Below are positions 54,800-64,000 of a stretch of DNA of 64,000 nt, one piece after another (the first letter of the stretch is position 1; every line of letters begins with the position of its first letter). The notes below the pieces were generated by a model. The model did not search any database, was not told where the DNA came from, and worked only from the letters and a program-made list of their open reading frames with translations. The translations under genes were made by a program, and so were the position numbers. The stretch lies in assembly GCA_033002965.1 (NCBI GenBank), contig JAURVB010013935.1, positions 1-64,000 on the forward strand, read 5' to 3'. Origin of the DNA: Piper betle (taxonomy: Eukaryota > Streptophyta > Magnoliopsida > Piperales > Piperaceae).

Positions 54800-56260
54800 T
54801 CATTAATGGTGCACACTATACAAATGTCATTAGTGACAATTCCTGTTGTGGTAACTATTATTTATTGATGATACTTGTAAAATATTACGAAAATATAAAT
54901 TAATAAAAAAATATTAGATAAATACAACTTTTCAAGAATACATAATTTTTTAAAATAAAATATTATATTTTCTTATTCAATTCTTAGTGTCTAGTACAAT
55001 TTTGTAAATTTTACTAATGTTGCTATTAATACGTCACATATCAGTGAGTGACATTAATGATATTTTCTTTTTAAAGTTATAAACATATCTTTTATAAATA
55101 TATCATTGTGTGTATTTAAGATGTCATATATTACATTTAATAAGTTTATATAATGTCATTTATGACATTGATGGTCGAGTAATACTTTATTTTCCTTACA
55201 TAAAAAAAATAATATAAACATAGGCACGGTACATATACTTTATCTTAGAACATAGTCTACTTATTTTACCGGTTAAAATGTATGGAAATATAATATCCAT
55301 AAACAATATCATTGATTACACATATATATAGTTAATAAATTATCATCAATATTAAATACTTCTTGTTAAACTAATATTGTTCATGTCTTTAGTATACAAA
55401 ATATATTTTAAAAGATGTATATTAAAAGATAAAATTTATTTTATAATTTTAAATGTAAATAATCATATTATTAAAGCTTATTTATGATAGTTTTTATTTT
55501 TATTAATAACAAAACTATGTTTAGGATTTATACTTAAAATTACAACATAATTTACTTATGTTACTAATTAAAATGATTAACATATTTCAAAGAATATATC
55601 ATTATTTAAAGTGGTGTTCACGATAATTGAAAATTTTATCAAATGTCATTAATGGTAATTCCCATTTCTATAACTATTATTTGTTTATAACATTTGTAAA
55701 ATATTATGAAAATATAACTCGGTAAAAATATATTAGATAAACAAAGTTATTTAAGACATAATAACAATTACAAAATATAAATTTGCAATAAAATATGATC
55801 TCCTATAGTCCAATTAACAAATGACAGGTTCAAAAAATACATAAAATTACAAAATATATTGAAAGAAAATGTCATTTATAATTGTACACTGACATACAAA
55901 TTGAAACTCATATTTTTTAGGTAATATTTTCTGGGCAGTAAACAATTGGTTTAAATACAGAATATATGAGAAGCAACTATCATTGATGGAGAATAACATA
56001 AATGGATTAGTGACTCACATAAAATATAGTCTCATATAGTGAGCATTATATAAAATATAAATTTACAATAAAATATAGTCTCATATACTTCAATTAATAA
56101 ATGACTTAAAAATATAAAAAAATTACAAAAATAATAATAAACAAATGCCATTGATAACTTACAAATTTAAACTCATATTTTTTGGGAAAAAATACTAAAC
56201 AAATGTCATTGATGCAGATGACTTGTTATTTTTATAACACGCAGAGCTTCATCAATGATA
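54800..56260. repeat. Dispersed GTCATTAATGAC-like motifs
   Basis: Variants of (A)TGTCATTNATGACA or its halves occur about a dozen times (e.g. 54801, 54827, 55045, 55153, 55651, 55870, 55982, 56205). AAAATATAAATTTNCAATAAAATAT occurs twice (about 55775 and 56046). Similar motifs are also in 53930-54600 and in the unit A fragment. Confidence 0.5.
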
Positions 56261-56744
56261 ATTATGATTCTAAATGATAAATAAAACAATAATGTTGATA
56301 CTAACAACCTAGAACAAACAACAAAATAAAAAAAATCAACTTTAACTAGTTATCAAGAATGAAAATAAAAATCGTTACTTTACTATCATGGATGGATTTA
56401 GGTGATGACAAACATGAAGGATGAAGAGGGGGGGCGGAAGCTCGGGGGTTGGGTAAGATGTCGATAGTAATAACGTGAAAGGAGGAGAGGAAGAGGAAGG
56501 GAGGGGAGGGGTTAAGGGGTTAGATGAGGGAAGAGAGGTGAGTGGGGGAGGGGATGGTGAGGGAGATAATAATCGCACATAAAGGAGGAAGGGTTGTGAC
56601 AACTCATCGACTGCAATGAAGCAGTGGGGGAACAACAGCAACATTGTTGGAGAAAAGGTAGCTCTTCAACATCGTCGGAGAAAAGGTAGCCCCTCCTGTT
56701 CATCTCACATGAGATTCGTCTATAAAAATAATATCTCCCTTCAT

Positions 56745-56937
56745 TGAGCCAATATATTGTTAAATCATTCTTAACTCAAACCCAACCCACCAGATTTTTT
56801 AAGGAACCAAATCCCTCCCTATAGTAAAATATTTTTTAAGAGCATTTTAATTTTAAAAACTTTCTCTTCATGTCACCCGTGATATATGAAATTTCTCTCT
56901 TTAATTTCTAACAATCTATAATCACTCTCTCCCATAG
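56745..56937 (-). repeat. Right TIR of MULE-like element
   Basis: Partner of 52542-52740, ending CACTCTCTCCCATAG. Confidence 0.55.
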
Positions 56938-57560
56938 AAAAATGTATTTGTGTTAATTTGCTGGTTGAACTATTGGAACTCGATATCATGTGGTCATTTG
57001 TGCATTTTATTGTTGAAAAGAGAGTTTTTTTCCCGTGGATGTTAATGATGAATTAGTTCTTATGGTGTCATCTAGTCTATGATAGTGTGTTGTTAATCTT
57101 CTTGTTGAAAAGTGATGATTCTTTTTTGGTTGATATGTTGATGAGTTAGTTGTTATAGTTATGTTATTGTAGAAAAGAGACATTCTAATTCGTTTAGTAT
57201 GCTGAAGAGTTATTTCTTATTGTGCTATGCTGATCATGGTAGTTTTTTGTTTATGCTATTGTTAAAATTTTTGTATGAGCTTTTGTTTGCTGTTCATTAT
57301 CTGTTTCCAAGACTCCTTGTTTGTAGACATGTCCGATAAACGATGCCTAACGGAGTGTCATTGATGATTGAAAGTGTCCTGCCTGCCATGAAATAGGCTG
57401 GCTATTCATACTTGGGGAAATTTTTTCTATTTTCTTGATTTACCACGGATATAAAGAGACAATGTTTTATTCATGTGTTGATATTTTGTTTTCTGTAATG
57501 TATATGAAATTTGATAAGTCGATAATGCATTATTTTCTACCAGAGTTGGGGCCATGGATA
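56938..57560. other. Intergenic or CDK5RAP1 intron, no feature
   Basis: T-rich plus strand resembling plant intron. No exon identified before 58102. Confidence 0.4.
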
Positions 57561-57561
57561 A

Positions 57562-57930
57562 GTTATTTGCATCATAACATAGTATGGAAGAAGGGTCCTT
57601 GGCGCAATGAATAAGAGTTGGGCCCTGTGACCTAGTGGTTACAGGTTCAAGTCATTTACAGAACATATTGCAATGGATAATTTGGTATGTTATTTGCATC
57701 ATAACATAGTATGGAAGAAGGGTCCTTTGCGCAATGAGTAAGAGTTGGGCCCTGTGACCTAGTGGTTACAGATTCATGTCATTTGCAGAACATCTTGCAA
57801 AATGAAGGCTAAGGTTGCATGCAATAAACCTTTTGTGATGTGACCCTCACCTGGGCACCACATGTGTGAGAACCTTTCCGCAACTGCTTTTATGTAGTGT
57901 ATACTTTCAGTTCTGATATGTAAACTTGTT
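57562..57930 (+). mobile_element. tRNA-derived SINE with duplicated head
   Basis: The tRNA-like head shows a box A-like GGCGCAATGAATAAGAG-TTGG (57601) and a box B-like GGTTCAAGTC (57644-57653). It resembles the Au-type SINEs of plants. The head plus 30 bp of upstream flank occurs again 127 bp downstream (GTTATTTGCATCATAACATA at 57562 and 57689). The second head has a mutated box B (GATTCATGTC) and continues into the SINE body (AAGGCTAAGGTTGCATGCAAT, TGACCCTCACCTGGGCACC). It probably lies in an intron of the CDK5RAP1 remnant. Confidence 0.6.
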
Positions 57931-58101
57931 AATAGCGTTGTTATTCTTGGTAGCCTAAAATATAAGAAATATGTTCATTGTGCGTATGATTATTGCATGT
58001 GGCAAGGTTTCTAACAAATGGATCTATCGGTTTTATTGTCTTAATGACAATCTAATTTTATAGGTGTGTTGAAATTACTATGGTGCTGTTGCCTTTTGCA
58101 G

Positions 58102-58628
58102 TAGTTTACTATTGACATCAGAGACTTCTCGTGGTCGTATATACCAAGAGACTTATGGATGCCAGATGAACGTTAATGGAATAGAAATTGTTTTGCCTAT
58201 CATGAAGAAAGTTGGCTATAATGAAATGGTCGAAGTTCCTGAAAAGGCAGAAGTTCTTTTTATCTATACATGTGCTATCAGAGATAATGCCGAACAAAAG
58301 GTATGGCAGAGCTGAACTACTTTTGGTTTCTCAAGCGACACTGGAAGGGCTATGTGGCCATTGGGAGGTCAAAATCAAAACATCCCCCAAAAGTGGTTGT
58401 CCTAGGATGCACGGCCGAGTGATTAAAGGATAAAATACTGGATGCCGATAAGATGGTTGATGTCATATGCGGCCCTGATTCTTGTCGAGACCTATTTTGT
58501 TTATTAAGACTTCGATTCTGGTCAGAAAGGGATGAATACATTTCTTTCTCTTGAAGAAACATATGTTGATATAACACCAGTTGGAATTTCCACCAATTCT
58601 GTCACTGCATTTGTTTCCATCATGTGGG
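58102..58628 (+). pseudogene. CDK5RAP1/MiaB-type methylthiotransferase, N-terminal part
   Basis: After a TTTTGCAG acceptor (ends 58101) the frame encodes [39 protein letters not shown] and EQKVWQ. This is the UPF0004 N-terminal domain, with Cys of YGCQMN and TCAIRDNAE, which hold the auxiliary iron-sulfur cluster. A one-base deletion near 58311 shifts the frame, after which [11 protein letters not shown] and [10 protein letters not shown] (third cluster Cys) are readable. A TGA interrupts near 58411. [18 protein letters not shown] follows, then another shift near 58505, then [17 protein letters not shown] and [10 protein letters not shown]. The copia LTR cuts it at 58629, before the radical-SAM CxxxCxxC. 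Confidence 0.85.
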
Positions 58629-59145
58629 TGTTGGATTTTGGACGTATATATACAAGTATGTAATTGTATCATATGCTATTAATAAGGTTTGGGCCTAAAT
58701 TAAATTGATCTATTAAAGTTAAGGTTAATGGGCCATTAATATTTAAGATAAATATGTGGAGATACCATATATTTAAGATGAGTATGGATAAATATGTGTA
58801 GATACCGTTTTCGTAATCTCTAATTTATGATGGGTTAAATTGGAATTATGAAAGATAAGGATAAATACGGTTATACGAATAAATACGGTTATGGTCCCCG
58901 AATTCGCACCGTTGTTTTTCTTTTCTGGTATCCCATCATCCAGGAACTCTGGCTTTGGAGAACCGGTGTAGAATTTGGAAGATCAAACCAGAAGAAATCA
59001 AAGAATTGCTTTACTATTATGGATCCAGGTACGCTTCCGTTATTAAATTTATTTTCTTGATGATTTGATATGAAGAAGGTTTTATTGATGATGGTTTTAT
59101 CATCTATATAATTTTGGTTAAAGTTTAAAGTTTTTTTATTCAACA
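58629..59145 (+). repeat. 5' LTR of second copia element (517 bp)
   Basis: Starts TGTTGGATTTTGG where CDK5RAP1 similarity stops and ends TTATTCAACA, two bases before the PBS. Ends are TGTTG/CAACA inverted. A TATATATAC lies near 58643. The start is inferred from the host-gene break and terminal symmetry, since the 3' LTR is not available. Confidence 0.75.
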
Positions 59146-59147
59146 AG

Positions 59148-59160
59148 TGGTATCAGAGCA
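59148..59160 (+). other. tRNA-iMet primer binding site
   Basis: TGGTATCAGAGCA follows the LTR end by two bases, the usual plant copia primer site. Confidence 0.9.
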
Positions 59161-60008
59161 ACTTCATATTAAATCATTGAGAATTAATTGATTTATGTTT
59201 ATTTTATTTTTGGAATGAGTCAATCATTCAATACTTGTTTGTATGGGAAAATTTTATGGTTCAAATTTACAGTATTCCCTTATTCACCAAAATTGACATG
59301 GTTTACAACCAATCTTCTTCAACTTATTTAGAATACCCTAAATTTTGGATGGTGAATATGGTGATTATGTATTTTACTTTGCCCAAATTTTGCACTGTCA
59401 ATATCAGTTTATGGGATATTTTTCCCAAATCAAGGTCCTCTTTTGGTTAAATATCAAATGAGGACAATAAAGTTACAAAAGGTTATAATTTCAGAAATTT
59501 CCAAATAAAGATATTTTTATAACCTTTTTCAGTTTTATGTTATTTGGGATTATTAAATTCAAATTATGGTTCAGTTATGATTAATATTTTAAAATTTATT
59601 AAGGACTACAATATGCTGCCAAAGTAGCCTCTTTTGTAGAAATTAATTTATTTTAAAATATTAAGACGGTTGTGGGTATATGATTCATGTGAATATTAAT
59701 CGGCCCAAAGGAAGGTTAATATTTGACAGAATTATATATTCATTTGCGGTAATAAATATGGGATAATTATCAAGTTTCCATGTGGATAATAAATCGGCCC
59801 AAAGGAAGGTTTATTATTTGACAGGATTTATTGTCCATATTTGATTATTGCACTGAGAGTACCACTTACAAATTAATATTTCTGTCCAAAGACTAAATAT
59901 TAATGTTGTGCTAGGTATCTGTCGATGGGATTAACTATTATTTGAATTATTAATCTTATTATGGGCATGTTGTTTTGTTCTATAGATTCAGTTAATCAAT
60001 CTGCTTAT
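59161..60008. other. 5' untranslated leader of second copia element
   Basis: About 850 bp without coding capacity. CGGCCCAAAGGAAGGTTNATATTTGACAG occurs twice (about 59701 and 59792), a short internal repeat. Confidence 0.6.
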
Positions 60009-60952
60009 ATGATTTCTGCCAACATCAATTCAGTTCTTATGCTTAAAGATAATTTTAAGGATTGAAAAGAGAACGTGATAATCGTTCTCGGCTACATGGA
60101 TCTTGACCTTGCATTAAGGACTGAACAACCTTCTTCTCTTACGGACAAAAGTTCCATTGAGGAAAAACGGGACATTGAGAAGTGGGAACGTTCAAATCGC
60201 ACGAGTCTTATGATCATGAAGCGTAGGATTCCAGAAACCTTCAGGGGGATGTGTCTGAAAAGGTTACTACAGCCAGTGAGTTTCTTAAAGAAATTGAAAA
60301 GCGTTTTGTAAAAAACGATAAGGCTGAAACAAGTACGCTTTTGTTGAACTTGATTTCAATGAAGTTTAAAGGCAAAACAAGCATAAAAGAGTACATCTTA
60401 TAGATGTCAAATATTGCTTCAAAACTAAAAGCACTAAGGTTAGAGCTATCTGAAGATTTGCTCGTGCATTTAGTTTTAATTTCTCTTCCGGCACAATTCA
60501 GTCAATTCAAGGTCAGTTACAACTGTCAAAGGGACAAATGGACTCTTAATGAGCTCATTTCTTATTGTGTGCAAGAAGAAGAAAGGTTGAAGCAAGAACA
60601 GGCTGAAAGTACTCACTTGGCTAGTACCTATCAAGACAAAATAAGAAAAAAATCAGGCTTCTTGCTGTTTTTCTTTTGTGGTAAACCTGGACATATGAAG
60701 AAGGAATGCACTAAGTATCACACTTGGTGTGTAAATAAAGGTCCATTTCATAATTTTGTTTGTTCTGAGGTTAATTTAGTTTCGGTACCAATACACACTT
60801 GGTGGCTAGATTCGGGTGATACTACTCACATAAGTGTGTCAATGCAGGGTTGCCTGAGTTGCCGAAAGCCAAATGATGCTGAAAGATTCATCTATGTGGG
60901 TAATGGCAACTCAGTTATAGTTGAGGCAATAGGATTTTTAGATTATTGTTGA
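60009..60952 (+). pseudogene. Gag and protease of second copia element, broken
   Basis: Probable start ATG 60009 (MISANINSVLML). A TGA interrupts at about 60063-60065 after FKD. VIIVLGYMDLDLALR continues, a frameshift occurs near 60243, and a TAG lies at 60401-60403. From 60404 the frame encodes NIASKLKALRLELSEDL-type gag sequence. The zinc knuckle reads FFFCGKPGHMKKEC, so the first Cys of CX2CX4HX4C is lost. The protease motif WWLDSGDTTHIS keeps D-S-G. The frame ends at 60952; integrase continues in a frame overlapping by a few bases. Confidence 0.85.
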
Positions 60953-62412
60953 AGACAAGATATTATTTGGATTTGAAAGAGACATATGTAGTACCGTCTT
61001 TTAGACGGAATTTGGTTTCTATTTCTATATTGGACAAATTTGGTTATTCTTGTTCATTTAGAAATAATAAGTTTAGTCTTTTTCTAAATTCAAATATTGT
61101 GGGTACGGGTTCCTTGTCTTTTTATGATAATCTATATTTACTTAATACTATTGCATCTTTTAATGAAACTTTGCATGTGGGTTTATGTGGTACGAAAAGA
61201 AAATTAACCAATGAGAATTCTGCTTTATTCTGGCACAAGTGTTTAGGACACATTTCTAAACAAAGAATTGAACGACTTATGTCAGATGGAATTCTTGATT
61301 CTCTTAATTTATCAGATTTTCAAGTCTGTATTGAGTGCATTAAGGGAAAACAAACAAATATAAGGAGACTAGGTGCCAATAGATCTTCAAGCGTCTTAGA
61401 ACTAATATATACGGATATTTGTGGGCCATTTTCTACGGCTTCTTGGAATGGTCAACAATATTTTATTACGTTCATAGACGATCATTCTCGTTATGGTTAC
61501 CTATATCTCATTCATGAGAAGTCTCAAGCATTGGACTTGTTTAAGGCATATAAGGTTGAAGTTGAGAACCAACTTGACAAAACTATTAAGGCTATCAGAT
61601 CTGACCGTGGTGGTGAATACTATGGTAGATATGATGGATCAGGTGTACAATGTCCAGGACCATTTGCCAAATTCCTAGAAGAGTGCGGAATCGTCCCACA
61701 ATACACAATGCCAGGTACTTCTAGCATGAATGGTGTTGCTGAGAGACGAAACCGAACATTAAAGGACATGGTGAGAAGTATGATTGTTCATACTACTTTA
61801 ACTGATTCACTCTGGGGTGAGGCACTAAAGACAGCAGCATATCTTCTTAATAGAGTACCAACAAAGGCAACAGTTAAGACCCCTTATGAATTATGGACTG
61901 GAAAAAAATCCAGTATTAAGCATTTACGCATTTGGGGTTGTCCAGCTGAGGCAAGGCCTTATAGGCCAAATGAAAGGAAACTGGACTTAAGAACAGTTAG
62001 CAGTTATTTTGTTGGGTACTCTGAACGGTCTAGAGGGTATAAGTTTTATGATCCCACAATAAAGTCATTCTTTGAGACGGGAAATGCCCAGTTCTTTGAG
62101 GATATTGAGTTTGGAGGGAGAAATGAAGTTAGAGACTTTGTCTTTGAAGAAGAATCTGATTCTCTTCCCATGATTGTTCTTGACAATAATCAGAATCAGG
62201 ATTATATTCCTGATGTTGTTCAAGAAACAATATCAGAATTACAAGACAATGTCGAGAATCTCCCTAATCAAGTTATACCTGAAGAGCAAACTCAACAACC
62301 TCAAGAGCAAATGCCATTAAGGAGATCCACAAGAGAAAGGAGAAATTCCAAGAACATGAGGATAATACTGGAATGGTGGAAGATGATCCAATCAACTTTC
62401 ATCAAGCCATGA
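60946..62412 (+). pseudogene. Integrase of second copia element (488 aa frame)
   Basis: An intact long frame. Zinc domain FWHKCLGHISKQRI ... CIEC (His 97, His 102, Cys 128, Cys 131) and catalytic triad D157 (IYTDICGPF), D220 (IRSDRGGEYYG) and E266 (MNGVAERRN). The GKKSSIKHLRIWGCPAEARP region follows. The C-terminus is Gln/Asn-rich before a shift near 62375-62410, where RT continues in another frame. The domain looks potentially active by itself but cannot be made as part of an intact polyprotein. Confidence 0.85.
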
Positions 62413-62879
62413 AGAGTTCTAATTCTCAAAAGTGGATTGATGCCATGAATGAAGAGATGAAGTCCATGAAAGCTAATGACGTTTGGGATCTTGTTCCATT
62501 GCCTAAAGGTACGAAACCTATTGGTTGTAAATGGATATTTAAAACCAAGAGGGATTCAAAAGGTGATGTAGAAAGATATAAGGCTCATCTTGTTGCAAAG
62601 GGCTTTACTCAAAAGGAAGGCATCGATTATAATGAGACTTTCTCTCCAATTTCATCGAAAGACTCATTCAGAATAATTATGGCATTAGTGGCACATTTTG
62701 ATCTTGAGTTACATCAGATGGATGTAAAGACTGTGTTTCTAAATGGTGACATTGAAGAAACAATTTATATGGTGCAACCGGAAATCTTTGTATCTGGAGA
62801 TTCAAAGAATATGGTTTGCAAATTAAAGAAATCCATCTATGGACTTAAGCATGCTTCTCGTCAATGGGGTTTGAGATGA
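62373..62879 (+). pseudogene. Reverse transcriptase, N-terminal part, second copia element
   Basis: WIDAMNEEMKSMKANDVWDL, IGCKWIFKTKRDSKG, RYKAHLVAKGFTQKEGIDYN and QMDVKTVFLNGDIEETIYM identify copia RT. After HASRQWG a deletion of roughly 30 bp joins RQW to GFEMNV in another frame, and the product would stop at 62879. Confidence 0.85.
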
Positions 62880-63262
62880 ATGTTATTGATGATTGTATAT
62901 ACCATAAGTTTAGTTGGAGTAAGTATATTTTTCTGGTTTTATATGTTGATGATATATTGCTTGCGAGTAATGATATAAGTTTCTTGCACGAAACCAAGAG
63001 ATTTTTATCAAAGAAATTTGAAATGAAAGATCTTGGAAATGCGTCTTTTGTATTAGGAATTCATCTACGTCGGGATCGTTCTCGATGTATACTTGGATTA
63101 TCACAAAAGACCTATATAGAAAAAGTGCTTAAAAGATTTGGCATGCAAGATTGTAAACCAGGAGATACCCCTGTTTCTAAAGGAGACAAATTCAGTCTCA
63201 ATCAGTGTCTTAAAATGACATATAAGGAAATGAAATGCAAAAGATTCCCTATGCTTCAGTAG
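62864..63262 (+). pseudogene. Reverse transcriptase, catalytic part, second copia element
   Basis: Contains FLVLYVDDILLASND with the YVDD active-site motif, FEMKDLGNASFVLGI and LSQKTYIEKVLKRFGM. A frameshift near 63215-63240 ends it; the downstream frame restarts with IPYASVVGSLMYAQVCTRPD. Confidence 0.85.
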
Positions 63263-63922
63263 TAGGAAGTCTTATGTATGCTCAAGTATGTACACGTCCA
63301 GATATTGCGTATATTGTTGGAATGTTGGGCAGATATTTAAGTAATCCAGGATTGGATCATTGGATAGCAGCCAAAAGAGTCATAAGGTATCTTCAGAGAA
63401 CAAAACATTACATGCTTACCTATCGGAAGTCAGATCAACTTGAGATCATTGGGTATTCTGATTCTGATTTTGGTGGATGTCAAGCTATGTCTACCTGCTT
63501 GCTGGAGGAGCTATTTCTTGGAAGAGTGCTAAGCAGACACTCATAGCTTCTTCCACCATGGCAGCTGAATTCATAGTTTGTTATGAGGCATCCAATCATG
63601 GAATATGGTTGCAAAATTTTGTCACAGGGCTGCGCATTATTGATAATATTGAAAGACCACTTAAGTTATTTTGTGACAATCAGTTTGCAGTATCATATTC
63701 AAATAACAACAGGAGCTCATCTAAATCAAAACATATAGAGATCAAGTTCCTTGTTGTGAAAGAAAGAGTTTAGAGTGATAAAGTTTCGGTAAAGTCTCTA
63801 TAGAGCATATTGGGACAAACTCTATAGTTGTGGATCCACTTACTAAAAGTTTACCGCCCAAGGTCTTTCATGAGCATGTTGCTCATCTGGGTGTTGTATC
63901 ATTTGATGATATGTTACTTTAG
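63235..63922 (+). pseudogene. RT end and RNase H, second copia element
   Basis: PYASVVGSLMYAQVCTRPD and the RNase H start [12 protein letters not shown] are in one frame to about 63480. A shift follows; [31 protein letters not shown] and [11 protein letters not shown] (the D, E and D positions of RNase H) are in the next. A TAG at 63771-63773 and another shift follow. The end (VVDPLTKSLPPKVF, GVVSFDDMLL) is readable to about 63922. The rest of the window is 3' untranslated element sequence. Confidence 0.85.
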
Positions 63923-64000
63923 TGGGAGTTTGTTTTGTTAAGGTATTTGGTTTATGTTTCACTCTATTTTGGTGATCTCATAAGGTTGGACCAATTGAAA

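Larger units (their letters stand above)
52542..56937. mobile_element. Mutator-like element with long TIRs, non-autonomous (4.4 kb)
   Basis: The first 200 or so bp (from CTATGTGAGGGAGTGAATAT) are the diverged inverted complement of the last 190 bp (CTATGGGAGAGAGTGATTAT read on minus from 56937). Shared landmarks inside are GAGAAATNTCATATAT, GGGAGGGANTTGG and GGTGGGTTGG-like DNA. Long TIRs without a transposase frame suggest a MULE-derived element; the 9-bp target duplication could not be confirmed. The interior holds a GC-rich part (52800-53170), a 0.9-kb piece also present in unit A (53820-54731), and AT-rich DNA with many GTCATTAATGACA-like palindromic motifs. Confidence 0.6.
58629..64000 (+). 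mobile_element. Second Ty1/copia retrotransposon, cut by window end
   Basis: 5' LTR, PBS, gag, protease, integrase, RT and RNase H are in copia order. The 3' LTR is not reached by base 64000. The gag-integrase sequence belongs to a different lineage from the element at 6.1 kb (IYTDICGPF, MPGTSSMNGVAERRN). It inserted into the CDK5RAP1 remnant. The five bases before the LTR, GTGGG (58624-58628), should reappear after the 3' LTR. At least five lesions inactivate it. Confidence 0.9.

Noticed and set aside
56375..56703. Ser/Pro-rich minus-strand frame of 89 codons
   Set aside because: A low-complexity purine/pyrimidine tract inside the MULE-like element.
57601..57675. Functional tRNA gene
   Set aside because: Box A and box B-like sequences are present, but an acceptor stem and clover-leaf do not form. 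The downstream body and duplication fit a SINE.

Overview
This window is nuclear DNA from a flowering plant, probably a dicot. The signs are introns with GT/AG borders, Ty1/copia retrotransposons primed by initiator-Met tRNA, a tRNA-derived SINE, MITE-like elements, very AT-rich spacers, and a cluster of RPS2/RPS5-like NB-ARC-LRR disease-resistance genes with no TIR domain. The species cannot be fixed from the sequence. There is no bacterial-style gene organisation and no CRISPR array. No ordinary protein gene is clearly intact from start to stop.

The backbone is an old tandem segmental duplication. Unit A runs from about 1.9 kb to about 32 kb and unit B from about 32.9 kb to about 58.6 kb. 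Each unit carries, in the same order: an exon-like fragment of unknown origin (2595-3180 and 35825-36400), a heavily deleted NB-ARC-LRR pseudogene (P1 12601-14520, P2 37574-39663), a longer NB-ARC-LRR copy (gene A 20427-23705, gene B 41566-44520), an AT-rich spacer of about 6 kb, a GC-richer block (about 29.9 and 50.85 kb), sequence of a long-TIR Mutator-like element, and a piece of a CDK5RAP1/MiaB-type tRNA methylthiotransferase gene. Unit A keeps a middle exon of that enzyme and unit B an N-terminal part. All resistance-gene copies lie on the minus strand. A and B keep every NB-ARC motif but have frameshifts. P1 and P2 have damaged P-loops and shared deletions, so they were probably dead before the duplication.

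Mobile elements account for most differences between the units. A complete but coding-dead Tnt1-like copia element (6124-11224, TSD GCATT) sits in unit A, and unit B keeps the empty site at 36463. A perfect-TSD solo LTR (33139-35000, TSD CTAAC), a TIR element with a GC-rich core (45075-45788, TSD TCA) and a second copia element (58629 to beyond the window end, inserted into the CDK5RAP1 remnant) are found only in unit B. Unit A also carries a CYP90-like cytochrome P450 fragment with conserved splice sites (about 3172-3745) between two copies of a 0.4-kb repeat, and a hAT-like MITE at 17.5 kb.

The working picture is a decaying resistance-gene cluster that keeps changing by tandem duplication, LRR-module gain or loss (1, 1, 2 and 3 modules in P1, P2, B and A), transposon insertion and deletion. 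I did not find a clearly new biological system. The most unusual items are the MULE-like element joined to CDK5RAP1 pieces, the inverted TTGACTCG/CGAGTCAA array at 32.4-32.9 kb, and the reordered spacer blocks. All homology statements are by-eye comparisons.
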